From Deltaproteobacteria bacterium (lineage in GTDB: Bacteria; Myxococcota_A; Polyangia; Polyangiales; Ga0077539), in the NCBI GenBank assembly GCA_016704445.1, contig JADJAE010000150.1:62001-126000 (forward strand): 64,000 nucleotides of DNA, in the 5' to 3' direction. The notes beneath the pieces were generated by a model, which had not been told where the DNA came from, ran no database searches, and worked only from the letters and a program-made list of their open reading frames with translations. This document shows, piece by piece, positions 1 through 8,470 of this stretch (positions are counted from its first letter, which is position 1; the number at the start of each line of letters is the position of its first letter). Position numbers and translations under genes: made by a program.

Positions 1-1626
1 GCCCTGGCGGGCGTGGAGCACGGTGTTCCAGGTGGCGCGGGTCACCGTCGAGGAGTTGCAGGTCGAGGCCACCATCACGCCGCCGCGGTAGTCGGGGCAG
101 GTGGTGAAGTAGAACGTCGCGTCCCCGGCGCTGGCGCCGCCGCAGGTGCCCGAGGTGCCGTTCGACGCTCCAGCCGTGGTGCCCATGACGGTGCGCGACC
201 CGGTGGAGCGCATCGACGCGGCCGCGGTCGAGGTGGGGAGAAACTGCGCGTGGACGTTGTAGCGCCCGGTGCCGCCGCTGCCGCCTACGCCGAGGAAGTA
301 GATCCCGGCGTCGAGGCGCAGCGCGATCTGGCCCTGCCCCTGGCTGCACGCCCCGCCGTTGCACGCGATGATGTTCGCGGGGCTGCTGCACGAGTCGCGC
401 ATCAGGAAGAGGTAGGCCGGGAAGTCCGAGGTGAACGCGTCGGCGTAGAAGAGCATCGGCACGTCGAGGTGGAGGCTGTAGAACACGTCGGGCGAGGTCG
501 CCCGCCTGGTTCCGCAGGGCGGGGTGACCGAGTGGCCGCCTCCGGTGACGAAGCCGGAGAGGGTCTGCTGTCGGCCCATCAACGGCCAGATCGGCCTCGC
601 GGTCATGCAGGTGTCGTTGACGGGCGCGCCGGCGCCGCAGAGCCGCGGGCTGCGCGACGGATCGGTGCAGAGCGCGTCGAGCACCGGGCGCGTGTAGAGG
701 GACACCGCGGTGCCGCACTGCGGGGTCGAGCACACCGTGGCGCGGTTGCAGGTGCCGCCGTCGGGCAGCGCGACGGGGTAGTAGTCGATGGTCTCCTCGG
801 TGAGCCCGGGTAGCAGCACGCCGCCGATGAGGATGCCTGCGAGGGTGTAGCCGTCGCTCTCGTAGACCCCGGAGCCCGAGTTGCCGACGAAGGAGTCGAG
901 CGACGAGACGAAGTAGTTCGAGAGGACCGAGCGGTGGGTGACGTTGCCCTCCATGTCGATCTTCGCGGGGATGCCGTAGGGGAAGCCGACGATCTTGACG
1001 TGCTGCCCGCTGTCGAGCAGATCCGCGACGCGCCGCACCGGAGCGGGCTGGAAGATCGGCGTCGCGCTGTTGCGCAGCCGGACGATGGCGAAGTCGGGCT
1101 GGCCGAGGTTCACGTCGCCCTGCTGATGGACGACGACCTCCTCGCATTGGAAGACGTTGGAGGGAGAGAACGGGTGACGCACGCCAGGCGCGATGTAGTG
1201 GTCATTGAAGACGAAGCGGGTGTTGGCGCAGGTGTGGTCTTCGTTGATGCAGTGGCCTGCGGTGAGCACCAGGTCATCGTCGATGAGCGTGCCCGAGCAG
1301 AACGCGTGGCGGCGCTGCTCTGCGTAGCGCTCGCCAGGACAGAGGTTGAGCGACTCGCCCAGCGTGGGGCCGTCGAGCATGGTCGTCACCCCGTTCACGG
1401 TGACGAAGAACGACTCGTCCACCAGCGACACCGTGGCCTGCTCGGCGTAGCTGCGCATCCAGGCGTTCTCGTGCTCGAACACCTCCTTGCGGTCGTCGCT
1501 CTCGGAGATGAGCGTCTGCCCGCTCTGCGGCTCGGAGGGGTTGTCCACGGCGCACGCGCCCAGCGCGAAGGCCAGCAACGTCGCCCAGCGACCCCCACAG
1601 CAGCTCATGGAATGTACCTGCTTCAT
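1..1626 (-). CDS. V8-like trypsin-fold (S1B) serine protease lipoprotein, C-terminus cut by window edge
   Basis: Reads leftward off the window edge, so about 542 codons are visible without a stop. The start at 1626 has an AAGGAG site about 8 bases upstream; an ATG at 1608 is less well placed. The N-terminus has a lipobox (ALGAC, Cys25), predicting an exported lipoprotein. The triad is visible: His125 in LTAGHC, Asp178 in PDFAIV and Ser250 in GNSGSG. GNSGS is typical of V8/glutamyl-endopeptidase-like S1B members rather than classical trypsin (GDSGG). After about residue 290 there is a Cys-rich region, then a beta-rich segment resembling pre-peptidase C-terminal domains, often found on secreted proteases. 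Substrate specificity cannot be read. It is separated by about 235 bp from the upstream tryptophanase gene. Confidence 0.85.
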   Translation of the reverse strand, partial: MKQVHSMSCCGGRWATLLAFALGACAVDNPSEPQSGQTLISESDDRKEVFEHENAWMRSYAEQATVSLVDESFFVTVNGVTTMLDGPTLGESLNLCPGERYAEQRRHAFCSGTLIDDDLVLTAGHCINEDHTCANTRFVFNDHYIAPGVRHPFSPSNVFQCEEVVVHQQGDVNLGQPDFAIVRLRNSATPIFQPAPVRRVADLLDSGQHVKIVGFPYGIPAKIDMEGNVTHRSVLSNYFVSSLDSFVGNSGSGVYESDGYTLAGILIGGVLLPGLTEETIDYYPVALPDGGTCNRATVCSTPQCGTAVSLYTRPVLDALCTDPSRSPRLCGAGAPVNDTCMTARPIWPLMGRQQTLSGFVTGGGHSVTPPCGTRRATSPDVFYSLHLDVPMLFYADAFTSDFPAYLFLMRDSCSSPANIIACNGGACSQGQGQIALRLDAGIYFLGVGGSGGTGRYNVHAQFLPTSTAAASMRSTGSRTVMGTTAGASNGTSGTCGGASAGDATFYFTTCPDYRGGVMVASTCNSSTVTRATWNTVLHARQG

Positions 1627-1861
1627 GGCACCGTCTCCTTGGTAGTGCCTGCGAGCGCGCAGGAGGGCCTATCGCGCGATACAACTGTCGCGCTCCTCCC
1701 TCACTGGAGGCCTCGAGGCAGGGACCATGGCTGCAGTCAGCGTGCCTCACTGCAAGGCGGCGGAAACACGCGGGGCGCGACGAGGCGACGAGGGCACGGA
1801 GTGCGCGGGGCACGCACCAACGCACCTCATGCGCTGGCGCTCAGGAGCTAAAATCTCCGCG

Positions 1862-3232
1862 CTACTTCGGAGCCCAGGCGAACTCCGCGGTGAAGTGGCG
1901 CAGCCAGCGGCTCTGCTTGACGATGCGCACGCCGCGGATCGAGCTCGCCCTCGCGGCGACGGCGAGGATCGCCTCGGAGGCGAAGTCGAAGTGGCTCTGG
2001 GTGTAGACCCGCCGGGGGAACGCGAGCCGCAGCAGCTCCATCGGGTGGTAGCTCTCGGTGCCGTCGTCGGCGCGCTTGCCGAACATCACGGACCCGATCT
2101 CCACGCCGCGAATCCCGGCCTCCTGGTAGAGCGCGCAGGCGAGCGACCAGGCCGGGTAGTCCTCGCTCTTGAGGTGCGGCAGCAGGGCCTTGGCGTCGAG
2201 GTACACCGCGTGCCCGCCGGTGGGCCTCACGTGCGGAACGCCCGCCCGCAGCAGCTTGTCTCCCATGTACTCCGCGGTTCGTAGGCGATAGCGGAGATAG
2301 GCCTCTTCGAGCACCTCCTCCAGGCCCACGGCCATGGCCTCAAGGTCGCGCCCGGCGAGGCCGCCGTAGGTGGGAAAGCCCTCGGTGAGGATGAGGAGGT
2401 TCTTCGCCTGCTCGACCCAGCGGTCGTCGTTGAGCGCGAGGAAGCCGCCGATGTTGACCAGGCCGTCCTTCTTCGCGCTCATGGTGCAGCCGTCGGCGAG
2501 CGAGAAGACCTCCTGCGCGATGGAGCGCACCGTGCGTTCCCCTTCGCCCGGCTCGCGCAGCTTGATGAACATCGCGTTCTCCGCGAAGCGGCACGCGTCG
2601 ATGATGAGGGCCTTGCCGTAGCGCTTCAGGAGGGCGGAGTAGGCCCGGATGTTCGCCAGGCTGACCGGCTGACCGCCGCCGGAGTTGTTGGTCACGGTGA
2701 TCATCCCGAAGGGCACGCGGGCGGCGTCACGGGCGAGCAGCGCCTCGACGCGAGCGAGGTCGATGTCGCCCTTGAAGGGGTGCTCGACGTGCGGGATCAG
2801 CCCCTCCGGGATCACCAGGTCGACGGGCTGCACCCCCTGGTGTTCGAGGTTGGCGCGCGTGGTGTCGAAGTGCGTGTTGTTGGGGACGATGTCCCCGGCC
2901 TTGCACGCGACGGAGAACAGGATGCGCTCGGCGGCCCTGCCCTGGTGCGTCGGGATCAGGTGCTGATACCCGGTGAGCTCCCTCACGGTGCGCTCGAGCC
3001 GGTAGAACGAGCGGCTCCCGGCGTAGCTCTCGTCGCCCTCCATGATGGCGCCCCACTGTTTGGCGGACATCGCTCCGGTGCCGGAGTCCGTGAGGAAATC
3101 GAGGAGGACGTCGTCCGCGTGGAGGAGGAAGGGGTTGAGCTTCGCCTGCTCGAGGAGCCCGACGCGCTCCTCCGCGGTGGTCATGCGGATGGGCTCGACG
3201 CTCTTGATCCGGAAGGGCTCGATGATGGTCAT
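1862..3232 (-). CDS. tnaA: Tryptophanase (L-tryptophan indole-lyase)
   Basis: 456 residues, close to the usual 465-475. PLP-dependent beta-lyase of the tryptophanase/tyrosine phenol-lyase family, converting tryptophan to indole, pyruvate and ammonia. Family motifs are present: EPFRI at the N-terminus, LTDSGTGAMS, PTHQGR, and MSAKKD with the PLP lysine at about Lys255. Two positions favour tryptophanase over tyrosine phenol-lyase: Asp123 in HFDTTR (tyrosine phenol-lyase has Thr there), and EIGSVMFGKR in place of the phenol-lyase segment carrying the substrate-binding Arg. The C-terminal RHFTAEF also fits. No TnaC-like leader or adjacent tnaB permease was seen. The start is an ATG with only a weak GGG upstream. 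Confidence 0.9.
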   Translation of the reverse strand: MTIIEPFRIKSVEPIRMTTAEERVGLLEQAKLNPFLLHADDVLLDFLTDSGTGAMSAKQWGAIMEGDESYAGSRSFYRLERTVRELTGYQHLIPTHQGRAAERILFSVACKAGDIVPNNTHFDTTRANLEHQGVQPVDLVIPEGLIPHVEHPFKGDIDLARVEALLARDAARVPFGMITVTNNSGGGQPVSLANIRAYSALLKRYGKALIIDACRFAENAMFIKLREPGEGERTVRSIAQEVFSLADGCTMSAKKDGLVNIGGFLALNDDRWVEQAKNLLILTEGFPTYGGLAGRDLEAMAVGLEEVLEEAYLRYRLRTAEYMGDKLLRAGVPHVRPTGGHAVYLDAKALLPHLKSEDYPAWSLACALYQEAGIRGVEIGSVMFGKRADDGTESYHPMELLRLAFPRRVYTQSHFDFASEAILAVAARASSIRGVRIVKQSRWLRHFTAEFAWAPK

Positions 3233-3306
3233 GGTGGTGCCCGATGCGGGTACAGGATGGGGCGTCGCCGGGCTTGACCAGGGTCAAGTCGCGGCCGACG
3301 GAGGGA

Positions 3307-4197
3307 TCAGTGGGAGATGCCGTCGGAGGGGCGGGCGCCGACGCTGGGGTGGCCCGGAGGGAGCCCCGCGCTGGGCAGCGGGGGGTGGCCGGGAGGGAGC
3401 GCCGTCCCGGGGGCGATGGGACCAGGGCCCGGGCGCGCCTGGGGGGCGGCCGCGCCGCCCAGGACGCGCACCCCGCTCGAGAAGGTGAGCTGGGGGAAGG
3501 TGCGGTCGAGCGTGCGGCTGTGGAAGTTGGGCATCTCGTTGCCCGGCGGCACCTCGACCTCGTCGCCGACCGCGACGGTGGTCACCGGGACCGCCACCCA
3601 GGTGCTGGCCCCTCCGCCCTCCAGGCGGAGGTAGGTGTACCCGCCAGAGTTCATGGTCTCCCGAACCGTTCCCCGGTGGGCGCCGGCGGCGGGCTCCGAG
3701 GGAGCGGGGGCCGTGGGAGCGGGGGCGGTGGGAGCGGGGGCCGTGGGAGCGGGAGCGCCCGCGAGGCGCACCGAGCCGGCGAAGAGGATGGTGTCGAAGG
3801 TGCGGTTGAGCGTGCGGCTGTGGAAGGCCTGCATGACGTCGCCGCCCGCCACGATGACCTGGTCGCCGACGGCCACGGTCATGGCCGTGGTCGCGACCCA
3901 CCTGTCCACCCCGCCGGAGTCCATACGCAGGTAGGTATACCCGGCGGCGTTCATGGTCTCGCGCACGGTGCCGCGGATCTCACCATGCGCGCTCGGGGCG
4001 TTCGCCGGTGCCGTGGGGGTCGGGGTGCTGCCGGCCGGCGCGCCGCTGGGAATCCAGTCGTGGAGCTGCGGCGCCTGGTTGGTGGCCCGGGGGGCGCTCG
4101 GGCTCTCGGCCGTCACTCGCGGCGCAGGCTCCGTCGACGACTGGCTGCAACCGAAGGACAGCAGGGCGATGCAGAGGGCGTATCGGGTGGGAGACAT
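3307..4197 (-). CDS. Lipoprotein with two NrfJ-like domains
   Basis: 296 residues from the ATG at 4197, which has AAGGAG upstream; a longer frame to 4260 would bury the signal peptide. The lipobox ends LSFGC (Cys17). Two homologous domains of about 70 residues (about 73-145 and 173-240) share GTVRETMN, GYTYLR, a WVA..(T)VAVGD core and FHSRTL(N/D)RTF. This pattern is known from small NrfJ-related periplasmic proteins encoded near multihaem cytochromes. An Ala-Pro-Thr linker (APTAPAPT repeats) joins them, and the tail has PPGHP motifs. It faces the multihaem cluster across a 424-bp divergent region, so a role in cytochrome biogenesis or redox is plausible but inferred. The duplication inside one chain is unusual for the family as I know it. 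Confidence 0.7.
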   Translation of the reverse strand: MSPTRYALCIALLSFGCSQSSTEPAPRVTAESPSAPRATNQAPQLHDWIPSGAPAGSTPTPTAPANAPSAHGEIRGTVRETMNAAGYTYLRMDSGGVDRWVATTAMTVAVGDQVIVAGGDVMQAFHSRTLNRTFDTILFAGSVRLAGAPAPTAPAPTAPAPTAPAPSEPAAGAHRGTVRETMNSGGYTYLRLEGGGASTWVAVPVTTVAVGDEVEVPPGNEMPNFHSRTLDRTFPQLTFSSGVRVLGGAAAPQARPGPGPIAPGTALPPGHPPLPSAGLPPGHPSVGARPSDGISH

Positions 4198-4621
4198 AGC
4201 GGGATCAGCTCCTTCGCGCGATCGGGCGGCGCAGCGCTGCGAGCGCCCATCGGCGGACATTGGGGGGTTCTACGGGTTGGGGAGGAAGAGTTGGTGGCAC
4301 GAGGCGCACGCTGCGAGACCGGTCGCGAGCAGGAGGGCGAACGGGAGGACGCCCCGTGAAGAAGTTGACCGAACTCGAGAGCGATCGACGAACGTCACGC
4401 CGCTGCCCCTTCAAGTGTCATTCCGTGGCGTCCTGCCGCGGAGCGGTGCCCCGGTGTAGCCGCTGCGGATGCAAGGGATGCGTCGCGGGCGCAGATCTCT
4501 CTCTGTTGGGTGCCCGAAGCGACCACCATTTCGGCGCCCCCCTTAGCATCGCGCGCTCGCCAGCGCGAGGCTCGCCTATTGCAGAAGGGGCGGGTTTCCA
4601 AGTATTCCCGATGGTGCACAA
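4198..4621. other. 424-bp divergent intergenic region before the cytochrome cluster
   Basis: It lies between the NrfJ-like lipoprotein (minus) and the decahaem cytochrome (plus). No convincing ORF: open frames here are short and have no family resemblance. Near its right end is a sigma-54-like -24/-12 element (listed separately). Bases 4200-4560 show no clear repeats or hairpins. Confidence 0.6.
4568..4583 (+). promoter_or_regulatory. Candidate sigma-54 (-24/-12) promoter for the cytochrome cluster
   Basis: aGGCtCGcctaTTGCA matches the consensus TGGCACGNNNNTTGCW at 10 of 12 fixed positions and keeps the invariant GG-N10-GC spacing. Transcription would begin near 4594, about 28 bases before the decahaem gene. 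An orphan NtrC-family activator is encoded just beyond the far end of the cluster (20533-21945). One sequence match in GC-rich DNA can occur by chance. Confidence 0.45.
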
Positions 4622-6826
4622 ATGAAATTCCGATCAGTGGTAGTGGCGGTTCTGGCGTCGGTGCTCGGCGCCTGTGGCAACGACGGTCCGGCTGGCCCCG
4701 CGGGCGCTGCGGGCGAAGCTGGGGTTCAGGGTCCGCCCGGCGAGCAGGGGCCACGCGGTCCTGCCGGTGATGCGGGCGCGCCGGGCGAACCCGGTCCTGC
4801 CGGCCCGGCCGGCCCTGCCGGTGATGCGGGCGCGATGGGCACCCCGGGCCGCGTGCCCGCCAACGGCCTGACGCTCACCCTCCTCGACGTGACCGTCGCG
4901 AGCGATCGCACCGTCCGCGTCCACTTCAGCCTGCAAGACAGCCGTCGCCAGTTCCTGCCGCCGACGGAGACCGACAGCCTGGGCTTCTCGGCGAGCGAGG
5001 TCGCCCTCACCGCGGCCGGCCGGCCCGATCGCTACCGCGCCTTCACCACCTGTCCGGCCTCGGCTCCGCACGCCAGCGTGCTCCAGCCCTGCATGGACAG
5101 CGCGGTGCGCGGCACCACCGTCGCGACGGCGCGCCTCACCGATCGGGGCGACGGCACCTGGGTCTACCAGCTCGCCGCGCCGCTGCCGTCGACCTACAGC
5201 CCCACGCGCACCCTCTCCATCGCGGCGCAGGCTCGCCGCCAGGGGATCTTCGCCAACGACCCGGCCTCCATCGCCAACACCGTGCTCGACGTCGTCCCGG
5301 GCGGCGGCACGCCGGTGCGCGTGATGCCGGTCTCGCAGGCCTCGGGCTGCAACAACTGCCACGGCCAGCTCGCCGCCCACGGCGGGTCGCGCAACGACGT
5401 CCGGCTCTGCGTCCGCTGCCACACCGAGGAGCTCACCGACCCGGACACGGGCACGAGCCTCGATTTCCGCACGCTGATCCACAAGATCCACCGCGGCGAG
5501 TCGCTGCCGAGCGTCATCGCCGGCACGCCGTTCCGGGTGACCGGCTTCAACGGATCGGTCCACGACTACTCGCACGTGCGGTACCCGCAGGACCTCCGTA
5601 ACTGCAACGCCTGCCACAACGAGACGGCGACCGACGCGCCGGACGCGGCGCGCTGGGCCACGCAGCCCACGACCACCATCTGCACCTCGTGCCACGACAA
5701 CATCTTCCTGGGCACGGGCACTCCCCCGATGGGCACCGTCGTCCACCCCGGCGGCGTGACGTCCGCGGCCGAGTGCTCGACCTGCCACCGTGAGACGGGC
5801 TTCATCGGCACCTACCCGACGGGCGTTCGCACGGCCCACCAGACCCTCGAGGGACGGGCTGGCGCGCCCACCATCGCGGCCACGATCCAGAGCGTGACCA
5901 ACACCACGCCGGGCAGCGCGCCCACGGTGAACTTCACCCTCACCGACCGCGCCGGGATGCCCGTCACCAACGCGGTGAACCCGCCGCCGGCGACGACCAC
6001 CCCGACCATGGCCCTCAACGGCGCCATCACCCGGCTGACGCTCAACCTCAACGGCAGCACCGTGCCGGACTACGCGCTCTTCCCGGTGCTCGGCGGCGCG
6101 GCGGTCAGCACGACCCCGACCGGCACCCTCGTCCACATGGGCGCAGGGCGCTACCAGTACACCTTCCCTGCCACGTCGGCGCTGCCCGCGACCGCGACGG
6201 GCACCTGGGCCGTGGGCATCGAGGCGCGTCGGGTCGAGTTCGTGGCCCCGAGCTCCCTGGCGCCCACCGCGAGGCTGCTCAACCACGGGGTGTTCAACCC
6301 CGTGAGCTACTTCTCGACGAGCTCTTCGCCTGTCGTGCCGCGCCGTCGCATCATCGAGTCCAGCCGCTGCAACGCCTGCCACGAGACGGTGAGCGCGCAC
6401 GGCAACAACCGCCAGAACCCCGAGTACTGCGTGTTCTGCCACAACCCCGCGAGCGTCGACAACCGCCCGCTGACCGCCGGCGGACCGCAGAGCGTCGACT
6501 TCCAGGCGATGATCCACCGCATCCACATGGGCGCCAACCTCCCGACCGTCCGCGCCGGTGGGCGGCTCGCGTACTGGCGCTCGGCGACGAGCAGCGCGGA
6601 CTTCAGCACCGTGCAGTTCCCGCGGTCGGTCAGCAACTGCGCCGCCTGCCACGCGACGGGCACCCAGGAGACCCCGCGCACCGCCGCCTGCACCTCGTGC
6701 CATGACGACGCGAGCGCCCTCGCTCACGCGCAGATCAACACCACCGCGGGCGGCGTCGAGTCGTGCAACACCTGCCACGGCACGGGGCGGCTGTACTCCG
6801 TCACCGCGATGCACCCGGCGAACTGA
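4622..6826 (+). CDS. OmcA/MtrC-type decahaem c-type cytochrome lipoprotein with collagen-like stalk
   Basis: 734 residues. The signal peptide ends in a lipobox (LGAC, Cys18), so it is lipid-anchored. From residue 19 to 76 there are 19 uninterrupted Gly-X-Y triplets, a collagen-like segment starting directly after the lipidated Cys. Ten CXXCH motifs follow in two groups of five (CNNCH, CVRCH, CNACH, CTSCH, CSTCH; then CNACH, CVFCH, CAACH, CTSCH, CNTCH), separated by a beta-rich domain. This is the layout of OmcA/MtrC-family outer-surface decahaem cytochromes, which pass electrons to extracellular acceptors. It is the first gene of the cluster and sits behind a sigma-54-like promoter. The ribosome site is weak. 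The metal or mineral acceptor cannot be inferred. Confidence 0.92.
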   Translation: MKFRSVVVAVLASVLGACGNDGPAGPAGAAGEAGVQGPPGEQGPRGPAGDAGAPGEPGPAGPAGPAGDAGAMGTPGRVPANGLTLTLLDVTVASDRTVRVHFSLQDSRRQFLPPTETDSLGFSASEVALTAAGRPDRYRAFTTCPASAPHASVLQPCMDSAVRGTTVATARLTDRGDGTWVYQLAAPLPSTYSPTRTLSIAAQARRQGIFANDPASIANTVLDVVPGGGTPVRVMPVSQASGCNNCHGQLAAHGGSRNDVRLCVRCHTEELTDPDTGTSLDFRTLIHKIHRGESLPSVIAGTPFRVTGFNGSVHDYSHVRYPQDLRNCNACHNETATDAPDAARWATQPTTTICTSCHDNIFLGTGTPPMGTVVHPGGVTSAAECSTCHRETGFIGTYPTGVRTAHQTLEGRAGAPTIAATIQSVTNTTPGSAPTVNFTLTDRAGMPVTNAVNPPPATTTPTMALNGAITRLTLNLNGSTVPDYALFPVLGGAAVSTTPTGTLVHMGAGRYQYTFPATSALPATATGTWAVGIEARRVEFVAPSSLAPTARLLNHGVFNPVSYFSTSSSPVVPRRRIIESSRCNACHETVSAHGNNRQNPEYCVFCHNPASVDNRPLTAGGPQSVDFQAMIHRIHMGANLPTVRAGGRLAYWRSATSSADFSTVQFPRSVSNCAACHATGTQETPRTAACTSCHDDASALAHAQINTTAGGVESCNTCHGTGRLYSVTAMHPAN

Positions 6827-6964
6827 TCCTCCGGCCTCCCTCCTCCCTCCTCCTCCCCGCTCCCTCCTCAGCGACGATCCCTCCGGTGCTTGCTGCGCCA
6901 CCCGCGCAGCAACTGCACTCGCACGTCGATCTTGCCCTTGCAAACAGCGTCTTGCGATGGCGGT

Positions 6965-7537
6965 ATGTCGCGTGCAGCAGGGGTCTTCCGCGTGTGTAAA
7001 CTCGGCCCTGCAGTGATCCTGGTCTTCGTGTCCGCGGCGGCCCCGTTGGGCTGTCATCGCGCCGAGCCTCGCGCTCGCCGGACCCCGCCGCCCTCCGCCA
7101 CGGTGACCATCGTCCCTCGCACGCCGTCGATCGCGACCTACTCGTGCATGCAGCGCTGCCACACGCGCCTCCCGCCCAACCCGACGCAGCGCGAGCTGGT
7201 GGAGTTCCACACCGACAAGCGCCTCGCGCACGGCACCACGCTGACGTGGTGCACCTTCTGCCATCAGAGCGACAACCTCGACCGGCTGCGGCTCATCGAC
7301 GGGAGCCTGGTCTCCTTCGACGACGGCCATCGCGTCTGCTCCCAGTGTCACGCGGAGCGCTATCGCGACTGGACCCGCGGGATCCACGGCGTGACCACAG
7401 GCTCATGGCGCGACGTCGCCCAGCGACGGAGCTGCACCGCCTGCCACAACCCGCACGACCCCCATCGCACGCAGTTCAACGCCCTGCCGCCGCCCTCGCG
7501 CGAGCGTGGCCGGGAGCAGGAGGATCACCATGAGTGA
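6965..7537 (+). CDS. Periplasmic multihaem cytochrome c (CbcS-like) of an NrfD-type complex
   Basis: 190 residues from ATG 6965; a longer frame from 6890 lacks a signal. The N-terminus is hydrophobic and ends in LGC, so it is probably a lipoprotein. It has three CXXCH sites (CTFCH, CSQCH, CTACH) and one CX3CH (CMQRCH), hence three or four haems. Its stop overlaps the start of the FeS gene by 8 bases, and the NrfD gene follows. Multihaem cytochrome, four-cluster ferredoxin and NrfD is the arrangement of the Geobacter CbcSTU (Cbc4) menaquinol oxidoreductase and of Nrf/Psr enzymes. It probably takes electrons from the FeS subunit. The upstream 138 bp contain a pyrimidine-rich tract (about 6829-6875). 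Confidence 0.8.
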   Translation: MSRAAGVFRVCKLGPAVILVFVSAAAPLGCHRAEPRARRTPPPSATVTIVPRTPSIATYSCMQRCHTRLPPNPTQRELVEFHTDKRLAHGTTLTWCTFCHQSDNLDRLRLIDGSLVSFDDGHRVCSQCHAERYRDWTRGIHGVTTGSWRDVAQRRSCTACHNPHDPHRTQFNALPPPSRERGREQEDHHE

Positions 7538-8462
7538 AGATCACCAGAACGACGACGAGCGCGAGGCGGTCGTCGAGGGCGTCGGCAAGGCCCAGGCGAG
7601 CCGTCGACGCTTCCTGCAGGTGCTCGGCGCCGCCACGGCCACGGCCGCGACGTCGCAGGCTGATGCCGCGCCGTGGGAGGAGTACTTCCAGCAGCACTAC
7701 AAGCGGCTCACCGACGAGGACAAGCGAGAGATCTTCGCGAGGCTCGAGGCGGAGGTGCAGGACAAGTACGGCGTGGCCGTGCACATCAGCGACCCGAAGC
7801 CCATCGACGGCGTCGAGTTCGCGTACGCGCTCAACCTCCAGGCCTGCGTCGGATGCCGCCGCTGCGAGTACGCCTGCGCCCAGGAGAACAACACCTCGCG
7901 CAGCCCGGAGATGCACTACATCCGCGTGCTCCAGATGGACAAGGGATCGCTCGACGTCGAGCGCTCGAACACCACCTACGAGGGCGCCGTGCCGACGGCG
8001 GAGCACTACTACCAGCCGGTGCAGTGCCACCAGTGCCGCGACGCGCCCTGCGTGCGCGCGTGCCCCGTCAACGCGACCTGGGCCGAGCCCGACGGCATCG
8101 TGGTGGTCGACTACAACTGGTGCATCGGCTGCCGCTACTGCGAGGCCGCGTGCCCGTACTTCGCGCGGCGCTTCAACTATGAAGAGCCCACGGTGCGGCC
8201 GTCGGAGATCAACCCCGACCAGGGGTACCTCAGCAACCGGCTGCGCCCGCGCGGGGTCATGGAGAAGTGCACCTACTGCCTGCACCGCACGAGGAAGGGG
8301 CTCATGCCCGCGTGCCTCGAGGCGTGCCCCACCGGCTCGCGCAAGTTCGGCAACCTGCTCGATCCCAACAGCGAGGTTCGCCAGGTGATCGAGACCAAGC
8401 GCGTCTACATCCTCCATGAGGACGCAGGGACCAACCCGCGCTTCTACTACTACTTCGGGTGA
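7530..8462 (+). CDS. Four-cluster ferredoxin subunit (NrfC/CbcT/PsrB-like), Tat-exported
   Basis: 310 residues from ATG 7530, which has a strong AGGAGG 6-7 bases upstream; the frame opens earlier at 7506. A twin-arginine signal (SRRRFLQ, residues 25-31) is followed by an Ala-rich stretch, so the protein is exported folded. Sixteen cysteines in four ferredoxin motifs (CVGCRRCEYAC, CHQCRDAPCVRACP, CIGCRYCEAACP, CTYC with a distal CLEACP) predict four [4Fe-4S] clusters. It should shuttle electrons between the NrfD quinone-binding subunit and the cytochrome encoded upstream. The end overlaps the NrfD reading frame. Confidence 0.93.
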   Translation: MSEDHQNDDEREAVVEGVGKAQASRRRFLQVLGAATATAATSQADAAPWEEYFQQHYKRLTDEDKREIFARLEAEVQDKYGVAVHISDPKPIDGVEFAYALNLQACVGCRRCEYACAQENNTSRSPEMHYIRVLQMDKGSLDVERSNTTYEGAVPTAEHYYQPVQCHQCRDAPCVRACPVNATWAEPDGIVVVDYNWCIGCRYCEAACPYFARRFNYEEPTVRPSEINPDQGYLSNRLRPRGVMEKCTYCLHRTRKGLMPACLEACPTGSRKFGNLLDPNSEVRQVIETKRVYILHEDAGTNPRFYYYFG

Positions 8463-8470
8463 GGGCGTCG

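Noticed and set aside
1670..1681. TATCGCGCGATA palindrome downstream of tnaA
   Set aside because: A 12-bp perfect palindrome in GC-rich intergenic DNA is not improbable, and nothing ties it to a function.
1862..3232. Tyrosine phenol-lyase instead of tryptophanase
   Set aside because: Asp123 and the EIGSVMFGKR segment match tryptophanase; the Thr and Arg that define tyrosine phenol-lyase are absent.
6900..6964. Second sigma-54-like promoter before the CbcS-like gene (TTGCA near 6940)
   Set aside because: The -12-like TTGCA lacks a GG at the required 10-base spacing.
4634..7387. Long antisense open frame across the decahaem gene
   Set aside because: Composition is that of a shadow frame, and the opposite strand has ten CXXCH motifs and a lipobox.
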